A DNA stretch of 64,000 nt, from contig OX328096.1 in the NCBI GenBank assembly GCA_946811185.2, forward strand, positions 69,439,345-69,503,344. Reading direction: 5' to 3'. Shown here one piece after another: positions 10,601-21,800 of this stretch. The position numbers and the translations under genes were made by a program. The stretch's first letter is position 1, and the number at the start of each line of letters is the position of its first letter. This DNA is from Hippopus hippopus (taxonomy: Eukaryota; Mollusca; Bivalvia; Cardiida; Cardiidae). Under the pieces are notes generated by a model. The model saw only the letters and a program-made list of their open reading frames with translations, made no database searches and was not told the DNA's origin.

Positions 10601-12341
10601 TTCTGACACAGGTCAGCCTGAAGCTGGTCCATACTTTTCGCAGTGCATGGCTCATATAAAATGTACTTTCTAAACACATTACTGTGCAAAAATGACTTAA
10701 TTATTCCCGTTATTATAAATACCTTGCCAGAAGGGGATTCATTCATGGTTCCTGACAATAGTCTCTTTTTCACCATTTAGTACAAAGATAGGGTATTCTT
10801 CTTTCCCACAAAACAATTCTTTGTTTCTTGGATTTTAGGTACACTACAAAAATAAGCTATATTGTGATGGGCTAAAAGGATGAAAAAGAAAATCCACAGT
10901 ACACAATTACTGATGTTGTTTACCTTCAACTCCAAGCATAAGTTGCAATAGAACAATGTATGGACACGACTCATGTGGTCTTTCAGTGCACGAAATGATT
11001 TTTCAGGATATCTATTCTTGCAGATCTTGCACCTGTGCTCCAGTAACTCCTCAAACTTTTCTCTAATTTCCCGATTTTCAAACAGGACCTTCAGCTTTTT
11101 GTTTTGGATAAAACTCTTTATAGGCATCTGCCCAAAACTTTCCCTCTTTGACATGAAGAACACCTGTAAAGTTTGAAGAACAACACATATATTTAATGCT
11201 TTACAACACAATCCCAAGTTTTAACCACTCTGAGGAGGAAGTCTTATGAAAACATTGTGGGAAAAGGAGAAAATGCTGGTAATCAGCATTTTCTCCTTTT
11301 CCAACAGTGTTTACATCTCTATCAAAGACAATTTCAATCATATGAGCCATACTTATCTTATCTTTTGCAAATGCTTAACCCTTTACCAAAAAATCCCATA
11401 CTTTTATAACTGTACAGAAGAAAACTTTTGAAAAGGTTGTGGTAGAAAGGAGAAAATGCAGCAAACCAGCAGATGAACACACTTGGCTTACAAAACTCTG
11501 TTAACAAACGAGAACTCGAAGCCTTCAATGGCAATATGTGTAAGGATCAATTTAACAAATTAATCAGTCACCAGAAAGTGGGAAAAAAATACATATGACA
11601 CTTTTTAAGTTCTTACATGGAATTTTTTCCCTTTGTCTTCCATAGTTGGTTGGATGCATGCACCCAACCATTCAAAATTTTTATGTGTTTTTTTTTGTTG
11701 CTGGTTTCAATCAAGATTTTGTGTGAATGAGCATGGTAATCAGCATTTTCCACTAATTAGTTTTCATTTTCTGGTAAAGCAATTTTGAAATTGAGATAAT
11801 TTGGTCTCTTTTTCTGATTGAAAAAGTGTGAGTTATTTATAATTTATTTGATGTTCAAGCTTGAGCTACTGGGCGTCTGCCTGGCTACGTGCCTGACTGT
11901 GATATATTAGTGTATCATTCATCACAACACTTCATGAGATCTTCACCTGAATATTTGACATTTTCCAATAAAGCATAAAAAATACTTTCATTTTCATTTT
12001 CAGGAAGGAAACCGTATAGGCAGGGATCTTATGTATATACGATCCCTGGTATAGGATAGTAACCTGTTTATATTCCCTATGAAAGGGTATCACTCGGTTT
12101 ACCAATTCATCCAGTGTTTACAATGAAGGCATAAATCTATTGCAAATTGAATGTAGATCTCTGTATCATAAAGCAATCATACCTCTGGCAAGTCCCTTCT
12201 ACAGATAGGACAGTAGAACTGCTCGCAAAGAGCCCGAAGTCGTGTTGAGCATTTGAAGCAAATCGCATGATCACACACTCCTATGGCGTATATCTCTATG
12301 GTCTCGTGGCAAACAAGGCATGTATTGTCACTGCTATCCAT
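2758..12341 (-). CDS. ZNF598: ZNF598: E3 ubiquitin ligase of ribosome-associated quality control (6 coding exons)
   Basis: Joined exons 12341-12183, 11163-10924, 10178-9967, 8144-7921, 6572-6464 and 4651-2758 give a 945-codon ORF. Every junction is AG/GT and phases match (0,0,2,1,2). Family knowledge: ZNF598 senses collided ribosomes, ubiquitinates small-subunit proteins eS10 and uS10, and recruits GIGYF2-4EHP. Seen: an N-terminal C3HC4 RING (about residues 8-47, all eight ligands present), a row of C2H2-type fingers (about 70-260, including HRCKICKNR and HPLCEFCDERY), a Gly/Arg-rich linker, then a long low-complexity tail. The tail has six FP(S/D/E)L motifs and three PPG(F/L) motifs, the type known to bind GYF domains. 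Length fits the family (human about 904). The start is the first ATG after an in-frame stop, 13 codons upstream. Introns carry many MITEs. Synaptogyrin is divergent. Very confident on identity. Confidence 0.96.
5242..5473 (+). mobile_element. TTAA hairpin MITE, near complete
   Basis: TTAACTTTTTATC to GGTAAAGAGTTAA. In ZNF598 intron 5. Confidence 0.85.
5682..5909 (+). mobile_element. TTAA hairpin MITE, near complete, with an extra A' fragment on its left
   Basis: ACCCTTTACCACATGATCC to GGTAAAGGGTCAA. The preceding 5638-5683 is another A' remnant. Confidence 0.85.
6464..6572 (-). CDS. ZNF598: ZNF598 exon 5 (Gly/Arg-rich linker)
   Basis: A 109-base exon, too short to stand out as an ORF. Acceptor ctctaag, donor gtatgt, entering in phase 1 and leaving in phase 2. 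It encodes GILNGQDYEENRRDGASRY followed by a GGRGGGRGGK run, like the ED YEE...RGG linker of vertebrate ZNF598. Confidence 0.9.
7070..7270 (-). mobile_element. TTAA hairpin MITE
   Basis: B arm (GAGAGCATTTGCAGACTAC), GCTGATTACCAGC centre, A' arm. Confidence 0.8.
7557..7806 (-). mobile_element. MITE-2 (CTGCGCAGGCTGA-type palindromic element)
   Basis: GCTCTGTGAAAAGGGGGTTT at one end and a GATGCATTAGACCCC/TTTTGC end, with a CAGCCTGTACAGTCC centre. Confidence 0.7.
7921..8144 (-). CDS. ZNF598: ZNF598 exon 4 (last zinc finger)
   Basis: The acceptor tttttgtag at 8145-8147 is chosen because it restores the phase (D then NYEVLRQHF). A slightly upstream AG would break the frame. It encodes HYLCEEGECATAQFENAF and the basic VPRP stretch. 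The donor gtttgt is weak but is the only in-phase choice seen. Confidence 0.9.
8171..8396 (+). mobile_element. TTAA hairpin MITE directly beside ZNF598 exon 4
   Basis: ACCCTTTAACACACAATCC to TTTGGGAAAGCGTGG. It ends 27 bases from the exon 4 acceptor side. Confidence 0.8.
8835..9305 (+). mobile_element. MITE-2 interrupted by a MITE-3 insertion
   Basis: The host runs from GCCATGCTCTGACAAAATGG to TTCCCACAGCATGACTC. It is broken at 8899-9158 by another element with ATAT duplicated on both sides. Confidence 0.75.
8899..9158. mobile_element. MITE-3 (GGCCTGCAACA... ends, ATAT target)
   Basis: Inverted ends GGCCTGCAACAC / TTGTAGGCC, internal CGGATTAGCCTGCGCAG palindrome, flanking ATAT at 8895-8898 and 9159-9162. 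Confidence 0.8.
9365..9881 (-). repeat. Promoter-like repeat unit, reverse copy with internal deletion
   Basis: In ZNF598 intron 3. Reverse complement of the units near 41 and 45 kb: GGCGGC box (9515-9525), two CREs (AGTGACGTCAGTT, about 9580-9612), then the 144-bp foldback 9738-9881. The segment with the mini-exon is missing. Confidence 0.7.
9967..10178 (-). CDS. ZNF598: ZNF598 exon 3 (central zinc fingers)
   Basis: Acceptor ccttgcag, donor gtaagt, 212 bases, leaving phase 2. It encodes IFTSERKAYTRQDLATHRR, then HPLCEFCDERY and HYFCHFC. This is the most conserved block of ZNF598. Confidence 0.96.
10438..10658 (+). mobile_element. MITE-2, centre shortened
   Basis: CATGCTCTGGCAAAAGGAAG to CAGTGCATGGCTCATA. 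Confidence 0.7.
10924..11163 (-). CDS. ZNF598: ZNF598 exon 2 (first zinc fingers)
   Basis: 80 codons, phase 0 at both ends: acceptor ttacag, donor gtaaac. It encodes VFFMSKRESFG, then a C2H2 finger (HRCKICKN...DHMSRVH) and the start of the next (FYCNLC). It matches the conserved FKEVRELLEHRC region of the family. Confidence 0.95.
11196..11480 (+). mobile_element. TTAA hairpin MITE plus a second copy starting inside it
   Basis: First copy 11196-11375 (centre GCTGGTAATCAGC). At 11376 AACCCTTTACC starts a second, degraded one. Confidence 0.75.
12183..12341 (-). CDS. ZNF598: ZNF598 exon 1 (RING finger)
   Basis: 53 codons from ATG to donor gtatg. RING ligands are C8, C11, C23, H25, C28, C31, C44 and C47 (motifs TCLVC, GVCDHAICFKC, YCPIC). 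It ends in phase 0 after LPE. An in-frame TAA lies upstream near 12378, which fixes the start. Confidence 0.95.
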
Positions 12342-12705
12342 CTCCTCTATTCTTTGTTCCTTTACGAGTGGTATTGTGAATTAAGAAGTTCAAATTTTCG
12401 GCGTTTAACACGTCAACCGGTGTGTTTTATAAACTTTTTTTCTGCTAAAAATAGATCGTCTTACCACTGCTTGTGAAAGTAAAGTCACGTCATCAAGTTA
12501 TGTGTAGCATGGGTGAAAAATCTTTTTTAGGGATCAACTTAGTTGAGAAAGGATTTTTTAATGATTTAAATCAGTGTAAAAGGTTGTTTAAAAATTGCTT
12601 CAAAAATCTTTTTCAAAAATCATAAAATATTCATTTATGCAACTCAAATTTTGATGACGTCATTCACATTCGGTGGTAGATAGGATCCTTCAGCACATCC
12701 AAGAA
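12342..12705. promoter_or_regulatory. Bidirectional promoter between ZNF598 and synaptogyrin
   Basis: The two start codons diverge with about 364 bp between them. A perfect CRE palindrome TGACGTCA lies at 12655-12662, and a half-type cacgtcatc near 12486. The stretch is free of the repeats that fill the rest of the window. I see no clear TATA box. Promoter function is inferred from position and motif. Confidence 0.6.
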
Positions 12706-12807
12706 ATGTCTCAACCGCAAGCTTATGGGGCCGGTATGGCCGGAGGGGCCTTTGATCCCCTAGAATTCATTAAAAGACCTCAAGTTATCTTACGAATTGT
12801 CAGCTGG
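12706..12807 (+). CDS. SYNGR: Synaptogyrin exon 1
   Basis: 34 codons from ATG to IVSW, donor gtaggt. It contains AFDPLEFIKRPQVILR, the conserved cytosolic leader running into TM1. Confidence 0.95.
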
Positions 12808-15800
12808 GTAGGTATATTGTCTCATATTGACGTGTCAATTAATGGTAGATCTATTTTCGAACGTTTTATTGATCACTATCCAGATCACTTTGATTAGGCC
12901 TGGGTTTATTTTTAGCTTTTACTAATTTTAATAAAACTTCATGTGACCAGATAGTTTCCATTAATTGCTTTTACAGGCTATATTTTTATGTTCGGAAGTT
13001 TCTCATTAAATGATTAGACTTCCATACTTTTTACAGCATTGAGTAAGAGCAGAAATTCAGAAAAACATGTTTGCCTGTGTCATTGCTGGAGCTCCCTGGA
13101 ATTCTGCACATTCTGAATGAACTAGCCTCGAGTGTCCGTATTCCGTGATGATAAGGAAACAGAATGATGAAATTAAGAATTGAGACCAGAATATGAGTTA
13201 GAAATTACTTGCCTTCATAAAAAAATCATTTCTGATCACTTTCATATGAAGAGAATACCTTAGATAACAATTTTCATGTTCAGTGTGCATAAATAAAGAA
13301 CATGCCATCGGCCTTTTTGTGCAAACATGGCGTGACCTAATTCCGGTAGCTTGGTAGTATTTACAGCAGAAAGTCGTAGATCTTTGCATTTTTTGAGAAG
13401 GAATTCTATTTAGATTTAAGAAAAAAGATGTAAATTTCTTTCACATAAGATTATTAGTTGATTTACACATGTATTTGTCTGAAATTCAAGGGCAATAAAA
13501 CATTCGAATATTGGTAAGGGTTACGAGCAGAAATACCGTGTGACGTCATCAAACTATGTGCTTTACGAGATGTACACAAAAATCACCGGTTCAAGGACAC
13601 TCACGGAATAAGGGCACTCGACAATATATACATGCGTTATCCCTTTCACATCTTACCTAATAATACAGTGTTTAGACTGGGCCAAACTGAAAGCATTTGC
13701 AGAGAGACTAAATGTAGCTCAAATGAAAGAATTTGTGTGAAAAGAGAAGATAATATTGAAGGGAAAAGGAGGAGATAATATTGAGGGAAAAGGAGAAAAT
13801 GATGGTTTAGCATTTTCTCCTTTTCCCACTATGTTTTCCAAACATTTATTCGCAGGGTCTTTAAAACTCGGGAATGTGTGGTAAAGAGTTAACAAACGAC
13901 CCAGAGTTTAAAAAGGAAAAAAGGAAATGTTGATGGGAACCAGCGGTTACTCTTCTTCATGTAATTTTTAGAAAAACTATAGGAAAAAGAGAAAATGGTG
14001 TTACTAGCATTTTCTCCTTTTCCCACATTGTTTTCAAAGCTTTCTTTTTCCTTTTTTTTTAACGTTTGTTAATGGATAGATCTATTGAAAAAAAAAAAAA
14101 TGTCTTTGAGAGTGGTTCAGTATAAAGCACTTAAAGCACTTTAACCCTTTACTGCACAATGCCAACTTTTAACGACCCTGGGAAAGACGCCTTTTGAAAA
14201 CATTGTGTTAACAGGAAAAAATGCTGATAACCAGCATTTTCTCCTATACACACAATTTTTTCTACCATTTCAAAAAAATAAAAATAAAAAATGCATTATT
14301 TAAGCCACATTGAAATTGTTGTCTGCAAATGGTTTCCATCTGGAGAAGGCTAAAATTTTGTGGTCTGGTAAAAGGTTAAATCTACCTTGCTTTGGAGCTA
14401 GCTTTACAAGGATGCAGATTGGTGCATGTATATCTCTCTATGATTAGTAAGCGTAATGTACTTTGAGGCTAATGTCTTGAAGATTGACCAAGCTTTCACA
14501 TGATACATTTGTTGGTAGAAGATTGTATTATGACAAAGCCAGACAGGAGCTGCCTTACGCTCTATGTTTTCCCTAAATTATTTGTATTACTAGTATGTCT
14601 TGGGACCAAAACTTTTGAGAGGCAGGAAAGTAATGTCATGGAGAGCTTTAACTTGCATGAAAAATAAACCGCTGCAAAAAACGCAACAACCCATGACACA
14701 ACAAAGATCGGTTTGACATTGTTCAATCTTAGGCATTTTAAACTGTCTAATCACTTTTAAAAATGACTTTAAGCAATGAATTTACATAACTCTCTCCATA
14801 AAACAGTAAGCAAAAGCTATTTATTGTCTGAAACTGACAGTGAAATGGAAAATTCTGCTGACCAATAGGTTGAAAGTCGTCCCTTTGAACCTTGACCTGT
14901 GAGTACGAAAACGTTACAAGCAACTTCTTTTTTAGATTACCCATATTGTTTGCAAGAACAAATTTTCAATACACCAGACTTACTTTCCTCCATAGAAGCT
15001 CTAAAATTATCATTATTAAGTGCACTCCTAGAATTTCTCTTGCACTCCCAAACTAGATCTTCAGAGTATGCATGCACTCTCCAAAAGAGATGTGAGTGGG
15101 AACACTGATGTGTGGATGGTATTCAGTAGAGCTCAAGTAATGGGATTTGTCAATGAAACGACAGAAAACATTAAGAAAATTGGAGAAAATGCTGGTTACC
15201 AGTATTTTCACCTTTTCCAACAATGTTTTCAAAAGCATTCTGTCTCTAGGTCATTAAACACAGGATTTGTTTAGTACAGAGGTAACTTAGCCTTTTTCAG
15301 CATACATGAACATGCATTATGTTTACTTCAAGCCCAGGTATTGCAGTTGGTAGCATGCCAGACTTTAGAACAGGGGCTCGCTGGTTTGAATCCCTAGCTT
15401 GGCCTATTTCTTCCAGAGGATTGATGATAGTCATTGAGACGGGATTTGTTCCTGTCTCACCACTGGTGATTGTTATAATAATATGATAATGGTTATATGG
15501 CAAACCAGCCAGTGGCTGTGGAGGAATATTGTGCAAAGCACTGGTAAAGGAAATTCCAGGAAAGCATAGATAGGTGCTGTGGCCACTGCAATATAACTGA
15601 AATAATACTGGAAATGGCTTTACATAACAATCAATCAATCAGTCAATCAGTCAATCAACCAACCAACCAACCAACCAACCAACCAACTAATTAATGTTAT
15701 ATTTACATTCCCACAATGTTTTATTTACATTTCAGGTGTTTTCCATCATTGTGTTTGGATGCATATCAGCAGGAGGATATTACAATCATCACTGCCAAAT

Positions 15801-18800
15801 GAGTGGAGACTCAAATGCATGTGGCTATGGTATCGGGATAGGAGTTCTTGCATTTCTCTTCTGTATAGGATTTTTGATTCTGGATGCAATGTTTGACAAT
15901 ATGAGCAGTGTCCAGCATAGAAAGTATGCTGTTCTCGCAGATCTGGGGATATCAGGTATGTTATTTGAAAATGTGTCCTCTTTTGTGGTACCATAAAAAC
16001 ATTGGCCCTTTACCTTTTAACACAAGAAAATTTTAGAGTGTTCCATACTGAAGGAATTTAAAGATGATATTTCAAGTGTTTTTGAGATGGTGGTATGTGT
16101 CCTTGAATGGGTAGACAGCATTGTGGGAAAAGGAAAAAATGCTGATTACCAGCATTTTCTCCTTTTCCAACAATGTTTTTAAAGTCCTTCTTTTCCACAT
16201 GGTTGGTTAAAACTCTGGATTGTATGTCGAAGGGTCAAAAGGTTAATCCTTTCAGCTTCAAAGAAGAAGCTTTTTTGGACAACATAGATCAGTATCAGAC
16301 TGCAGAGAATGTGCAATCTGATCTTGAATCTAGCCTGTTTCCTTTTTTAGCCAAGCTTAACAGATAAATCTCTTTCTAAAGTCTTTACCAAACGAAGAAA
16401 TTTTAGATGGGTCCAAATTGAAAGCATTTGCAGACGACAATGTAAATGAGTTAAGATTTGTGGGATTTGTATCAGAAAGGGTAGAAAATATTGAGGGAAA
16501 AGGAGAAATTGCTGGTAACCAGCATTTTCTCCTTTTCCCACAATGTTTTCTTCCCTACCAAAGAAAAATTGCACCATTTGAGCCACACTGAAATTGTCGT
16601 CTGCAAATGCTCTCAATTTGGACAAGGCTGAAATTTTGTCGTCTGGTAAAGGGTTAAACAGAAATTACCATTTAGGTGAAAAAGTAAGAAGATTATTGCA
16701 ATTCCAAGGCTTTTTTTTTGTCATAAGTCTTCAATATCTGTTGATATCAAAGACTTCTTCCTGTAAACTTCGTGCATGCTGATCTTGACCTACACCCCTC
16801 TGTACAAGCACAAGGTGCTCTTAATTATTCATAGTGTTTACAATTTAACAAGTCTAACCACAATAAGATACTTTTTCCATCTTTCAGTAGGCCACTTTAA
16901 TGAATATTTTGGCAAAGGAAAAATTGCTTATCATGAGTGATTTCTCCTTTTTCTCTTTGTTTTTGTATGCATTTATGTGTTGTACCATGATAATTATTAT
17001 CCTCATGTTTTTAAAGTAGGTTGCAAGTTTTTTTTTTTTTTTTGGGAGCGGGGGGGATAGAGAGTTTGAAAATATTCATGGACACTAACTTGTAGGATGG
17101 TTTTAAATGAATAAGCAATCCCTGTTTGTTTCAAATGCTGTCACTTTTAGTATTGATAAAATCAAGAATGAACAAATTGTCAAATTACATGTAGACTTAA
17201 CCTATAATACCAAGCAACCTGGAGTTTTAACTTTACTGAAAAAAAGGCATTTGAAAACATTTTGAAATGCTGCAAGTCAGTATTTTCTCCTTTTCCCACA
17301 ATGTTTTCTACCCATTCAAAGACAAGATCCATCTTTTGAGCTACTGTACATTTACATGTAGTTTGTCTTCAGCAAATTCTTTCAATATGAATAGGCTCCA
17401 AGTTTTGTCTTTGGTTAACCTTTTCCCAATGACAAATTTTGGGCATCTCTAAATTGAAGAATCTGCAAAGGGCATTTTTAAAATTGTTTCATATGAGCAG
17501 AAGTTCTCTAATAAAGTAGAAAATACTGCAAAAAAGGGAGAAAATGCATTTTCTCCACTTTCAACAATGTTTTCAAAGGCTTTCTTCCTCTGGGTAGTTA
17601 AAACATGGAACTATGTGGTAGAGAGTTAAGAGTAAAAAAAGGATGCTAAAAATGCAAAAAAAAAGAACCTAGAGGGCTATAAATAGATTATGTGCTCATA
17701 TCAGTAATGTCGACAGACATGCTCGAATAACAAATAATTGGTTCAGATGGGTAGAAAAAGATTTTCTGCCCATAATGAAAGCCTAACATCTTATGGATAA
17801 TTGAACTTGATTGCACAATATTGGCAAAAGTATACCATTATCATAATCCGTCTTGAAGCAGATCAATAGCTTGATAATAGACAGCAGAATGTGGAGTCGG
17901 AGATTCCAATAAGATACATACACATGGAGAGAGGGTATTGATTTCCAATTGACACTTTGCAGAATCACACATAATTGATAGTTCTTTTACCCTTACTGTT
18001 TTTTGTATAAACTACATGTACCAATGTTTGTTGTGTGTGTGACCATCTTTGGTTATTGGGTAAAATTGCAAGAATGAAAAAAAGAAAAGAAAATAGAGGG
18101 AAGAGATTTTTGGGAGGTCCTACATGGATCAGCTGTGTAGTGTAGGATTAGTAACCTGGATGGCCCAGGCCAGAGCCTCATTTGGACCACTGGGTTTTTC
18201 ATAGCAATGTCCTTGGGTAAGATACTTAATAGCACTAGCCTGGTGCTGTTGAAACCCAGGTCATAATTTATATGAACATACTAGCTGTTGTCTTGATATG
18301 ACTAAAAATCAAATAATGTTTAAAGCAGGGTAAAGCACAATTTCTGCTTGTAGTTAGCATCAGTCACAATCATTACTGATTTTTTTCTTAGGAAAACATA
18401 AAAAAAGAACTTTTACATTGCATTACAGCAAAGTTGTCAAAGCATTTTATTTTTGGATACATTGTATAAAGTTTGTTACTGGTTTACAAAGATAAGTTGC
18501 TTATCTGAATGGCAAGCTCTCTATTTACTTCATACCAATCAAGTTCATGTTTTACAGACCCTTATGAAAGACGCTTTTGAAAACCTTTTGGGAAAAGGAA
18601 AAAATGCTGGTAACCAGCATTTTCTCCTTTTCCCACAATGTTTATCCTTACAAAGATGAATCTCACCATTTGAGCCACATTTGATATCCTCTGCAAATGC
18701 TATTAGTTTTGACCAGTCTAAGACTTTGTTTAATGGTGGAAAGTTAATGCTGTGTCTTCTTTAACTCTTTACCACACAGTCCCGAGTATTAACGACCCTG

Positions 18801-21800
18801 AAGAAGAAAGGCTTTAGAAAACATTTTGGGATTAGGTGAAAATGCTGGTAACCAGCTTTTTCTCCTTTTCCCACAATGTTTCCTACTCTTTCTAAGACAA
18901 TTTTCTCCATTTGGGCCACACTGAAATTGTCATCTGCAACTGCTTTCAATTTGGATCATTCTAACATTTCGTTGTGTGGTAAAGAGTTAAGTGTATATCC
19001 CTGAAAATTTAAATTTTTCTGGTTTGCACAATAAAAAGGAAGACAAAAATCTGTACTTGTTTGTAAATTTGTCCATTGCACAGCTGGGGACTGAATTTAC
19101 CACACAAATCAGAGTTTTAATGACGTAGAGGAAGAAGGTTTCTGAAAACATTGGGGGAAATGGAGAAAATGCTGCTCAAACATGCATTTTCTCCTTTTCC
19201 CACAATGTTTTCTACAGTTCCAAAAGCAAATTTCAGGTTTTGAGTCACATTTAATTTGCTGTCTGCAAATGCTTTCAGCTTGGACTATTTTGTTGTGATA
19301 AAATTTTGTTGTGTGATAAAGGATGAAAAGGAGGACAAAAACTTTAACTTTTGTGTATTTTGTTATTTGCATGGCAGTTGTATAGCTGAGGACTGAATTA
19401 AGCCTTTATTGCACAATCTTGAGATTTAACAACCTTGAAGAAGACAGGTTTGAAAACTTTGTGGAAAAAGGAGAAAATGCTGGTCACACCAGCATTTTCT
19501 CCTTTTCCCACAATGTTTTAACCCTTCCAAAAGAAAATTTCATGTTTTGAATCACATTTATTTTGTTGTCTGCAAATGTTATCAATATGTACAAGGTAAA
19601 GTTTTGTCGTTTGGTAGAGAGTTAAGCTTAATTGTAGTTGGTGAAGAGTTAGGCATGATGTTAAATTTTACATCCGTTAATTTACAAAATTGTGTTTGGC
19701 ATGGGGGGGAACAAATTGAATTCTAGTAATCAAGCACTTTTAAAAATCCATTTACATGTATTTGGCAAAGGCAGAAAAGGTAGAATATGCATTTAGTCCA
19801 TAATGGGTTCATTCGGCTCTCTATGGGGTAAGATCATGAGGCCAGCATGTTTTGTTGGTTACTGTTTTGCTGTCAGTGAAAGTAATTCCGCCTATTATTG
19901 TAAGCACAGTTTTTGTACATATCTGATGTAAGGGTTTTAGGAGAGACAAAGATTGTACTATAAGGTTAGCACTCATCACAACTTTGTTGATTTCTAACTT
20001 CATCTAACCTTGTCCGTATAAAGGGGGTTTCCATTGTGCCCGTCATGTGATCTTAACTCTTTACCAAACGGCAAAAATTTAGACTGGCCCAAATTGAAAG
20101 CATTTGCAGACGACAAATTAAATATGGCTAAAATGCTAGAAAACATTGTTGGAAAAAGGAGAACATGCTGGTTACCAGCATTTTCTCTTTTTTCCACAAT
20201 GTTCCCAAGGGTCGTTAAAACCTGGGACTGTTTGGTAAAGGGTTAAACAATTGGCAGCACCTGTGAAAATCTATTAGCAACGACATCAACAATCATGGTG
20301 AAGTTATTTCCACATCAATCAATCTCTCAATGAAAACTGCCAAAGAAAATTGATAGAACATGCTAAAATTGAATGTACATACTGTTTGTCAACAAAAATG
20401 TATTTAGAAAGATTTCATCAGAAAATTGTGACTCACATTGTCTTACTTTAAGTGGAGCTTTACAATTTAAAGAATGGTAAAGCAGTGTACAAGGGCTGTT
20501 CAGAAATTATTGAGACAGCCCTTATAATATGAGAATGATAAGACTTACAAACAAAATCACAGATGGTATGCACTTTATTACTTTATACATGCCAAATATC
20601 TGGCTGCTGGGTCTCTTTTATAAGTGTCGGGGCCCGTCAAAAATATACCACCTTGCTCGGTCTGGAGCACAATGATGTTTTGAATGTGACATCCTATCAA
20701 CATTATTGTGTGTTTACACCATTGAAGGTCATTCCTTTTCAAAATAAACACCATTCAATCTAGCTTCATATGTCGCTGCACCCATTTGTCGTACAGTTTT
20801 ATATCATTCACTATCTAATTACCTTACTACATTCAGTGCCACAGTCTTCAATTCTCTGAATTACTAAAATTTATACCTCTCAACTGGGACTTGACCTGTG
20901 GAAAGACGTAAAGGATCGTCAGTCCACACCTCCTTTTGTGATGAACGGAGATGATGCATCTTTCACAAACCGATTGTGCCACCAATAAACAATATACCGA
21001 GACACACCTCTTCCACTCTGTGTCATGTCAAACATCTTTTATTGTTTCAATAGGAGTTTTTCCAAGTTTGATGCAAAACTTTATGTAAGCTCACTGCTCC
21101 GCCTTTATGTCATTATCCATTTTGTCGCTGGTTTTTTGATAACACGAACTTCCGGAAAATGGTCACAACTTGTTTTTCAATTACGTTATCGTTATGAAAC
21201 TTTACTGCAAATTCGACGGAATAGCCCAGTGTATATGACGTCATTTTAGTTGACTTTTCCCCACTATTTTAATATAATTTAAGCTTTAATTCAGGTGCGA
21301 CTTATTTGAACTTATTCATTTTTATGGCAAGCTCCACTTAATCACGCCTCTTGTTCATTTTAGATGATATTCAGTTATAATGTGTAACTAATACAAATTT
21401 CATTTAAGTCTTTTAATTTATGAAAGATTTATTCACATTAGTGGAAAATTTTATTTACATATGTTAACCCATTACCACACAGTCCCGACTTTTTACGACC
21501 CTAAGCAAAAAGCCTTTTGAAAACACTATGGGAAAAGAAGAAAATGCTGGTAACCAGCATTTTCTCCTTTTCCCACAATATTTGGACTATTTTATTTTTA
21601 TCACTATATATTTATTTTATTTTATTTTCATTATAGTATCATTTCATAACACATCTTTCATCATAATTATACTCATGACTCACATTCTTACGTCCTATTC
21701 TTTCCTTTCATTGCTTCTTTATTGCGTGCTAAATGACCTTTGATGTCGATGCGCCATAAAACACCATAAATTCATTCATTCCTTGTCCCACAGTGTTTTC

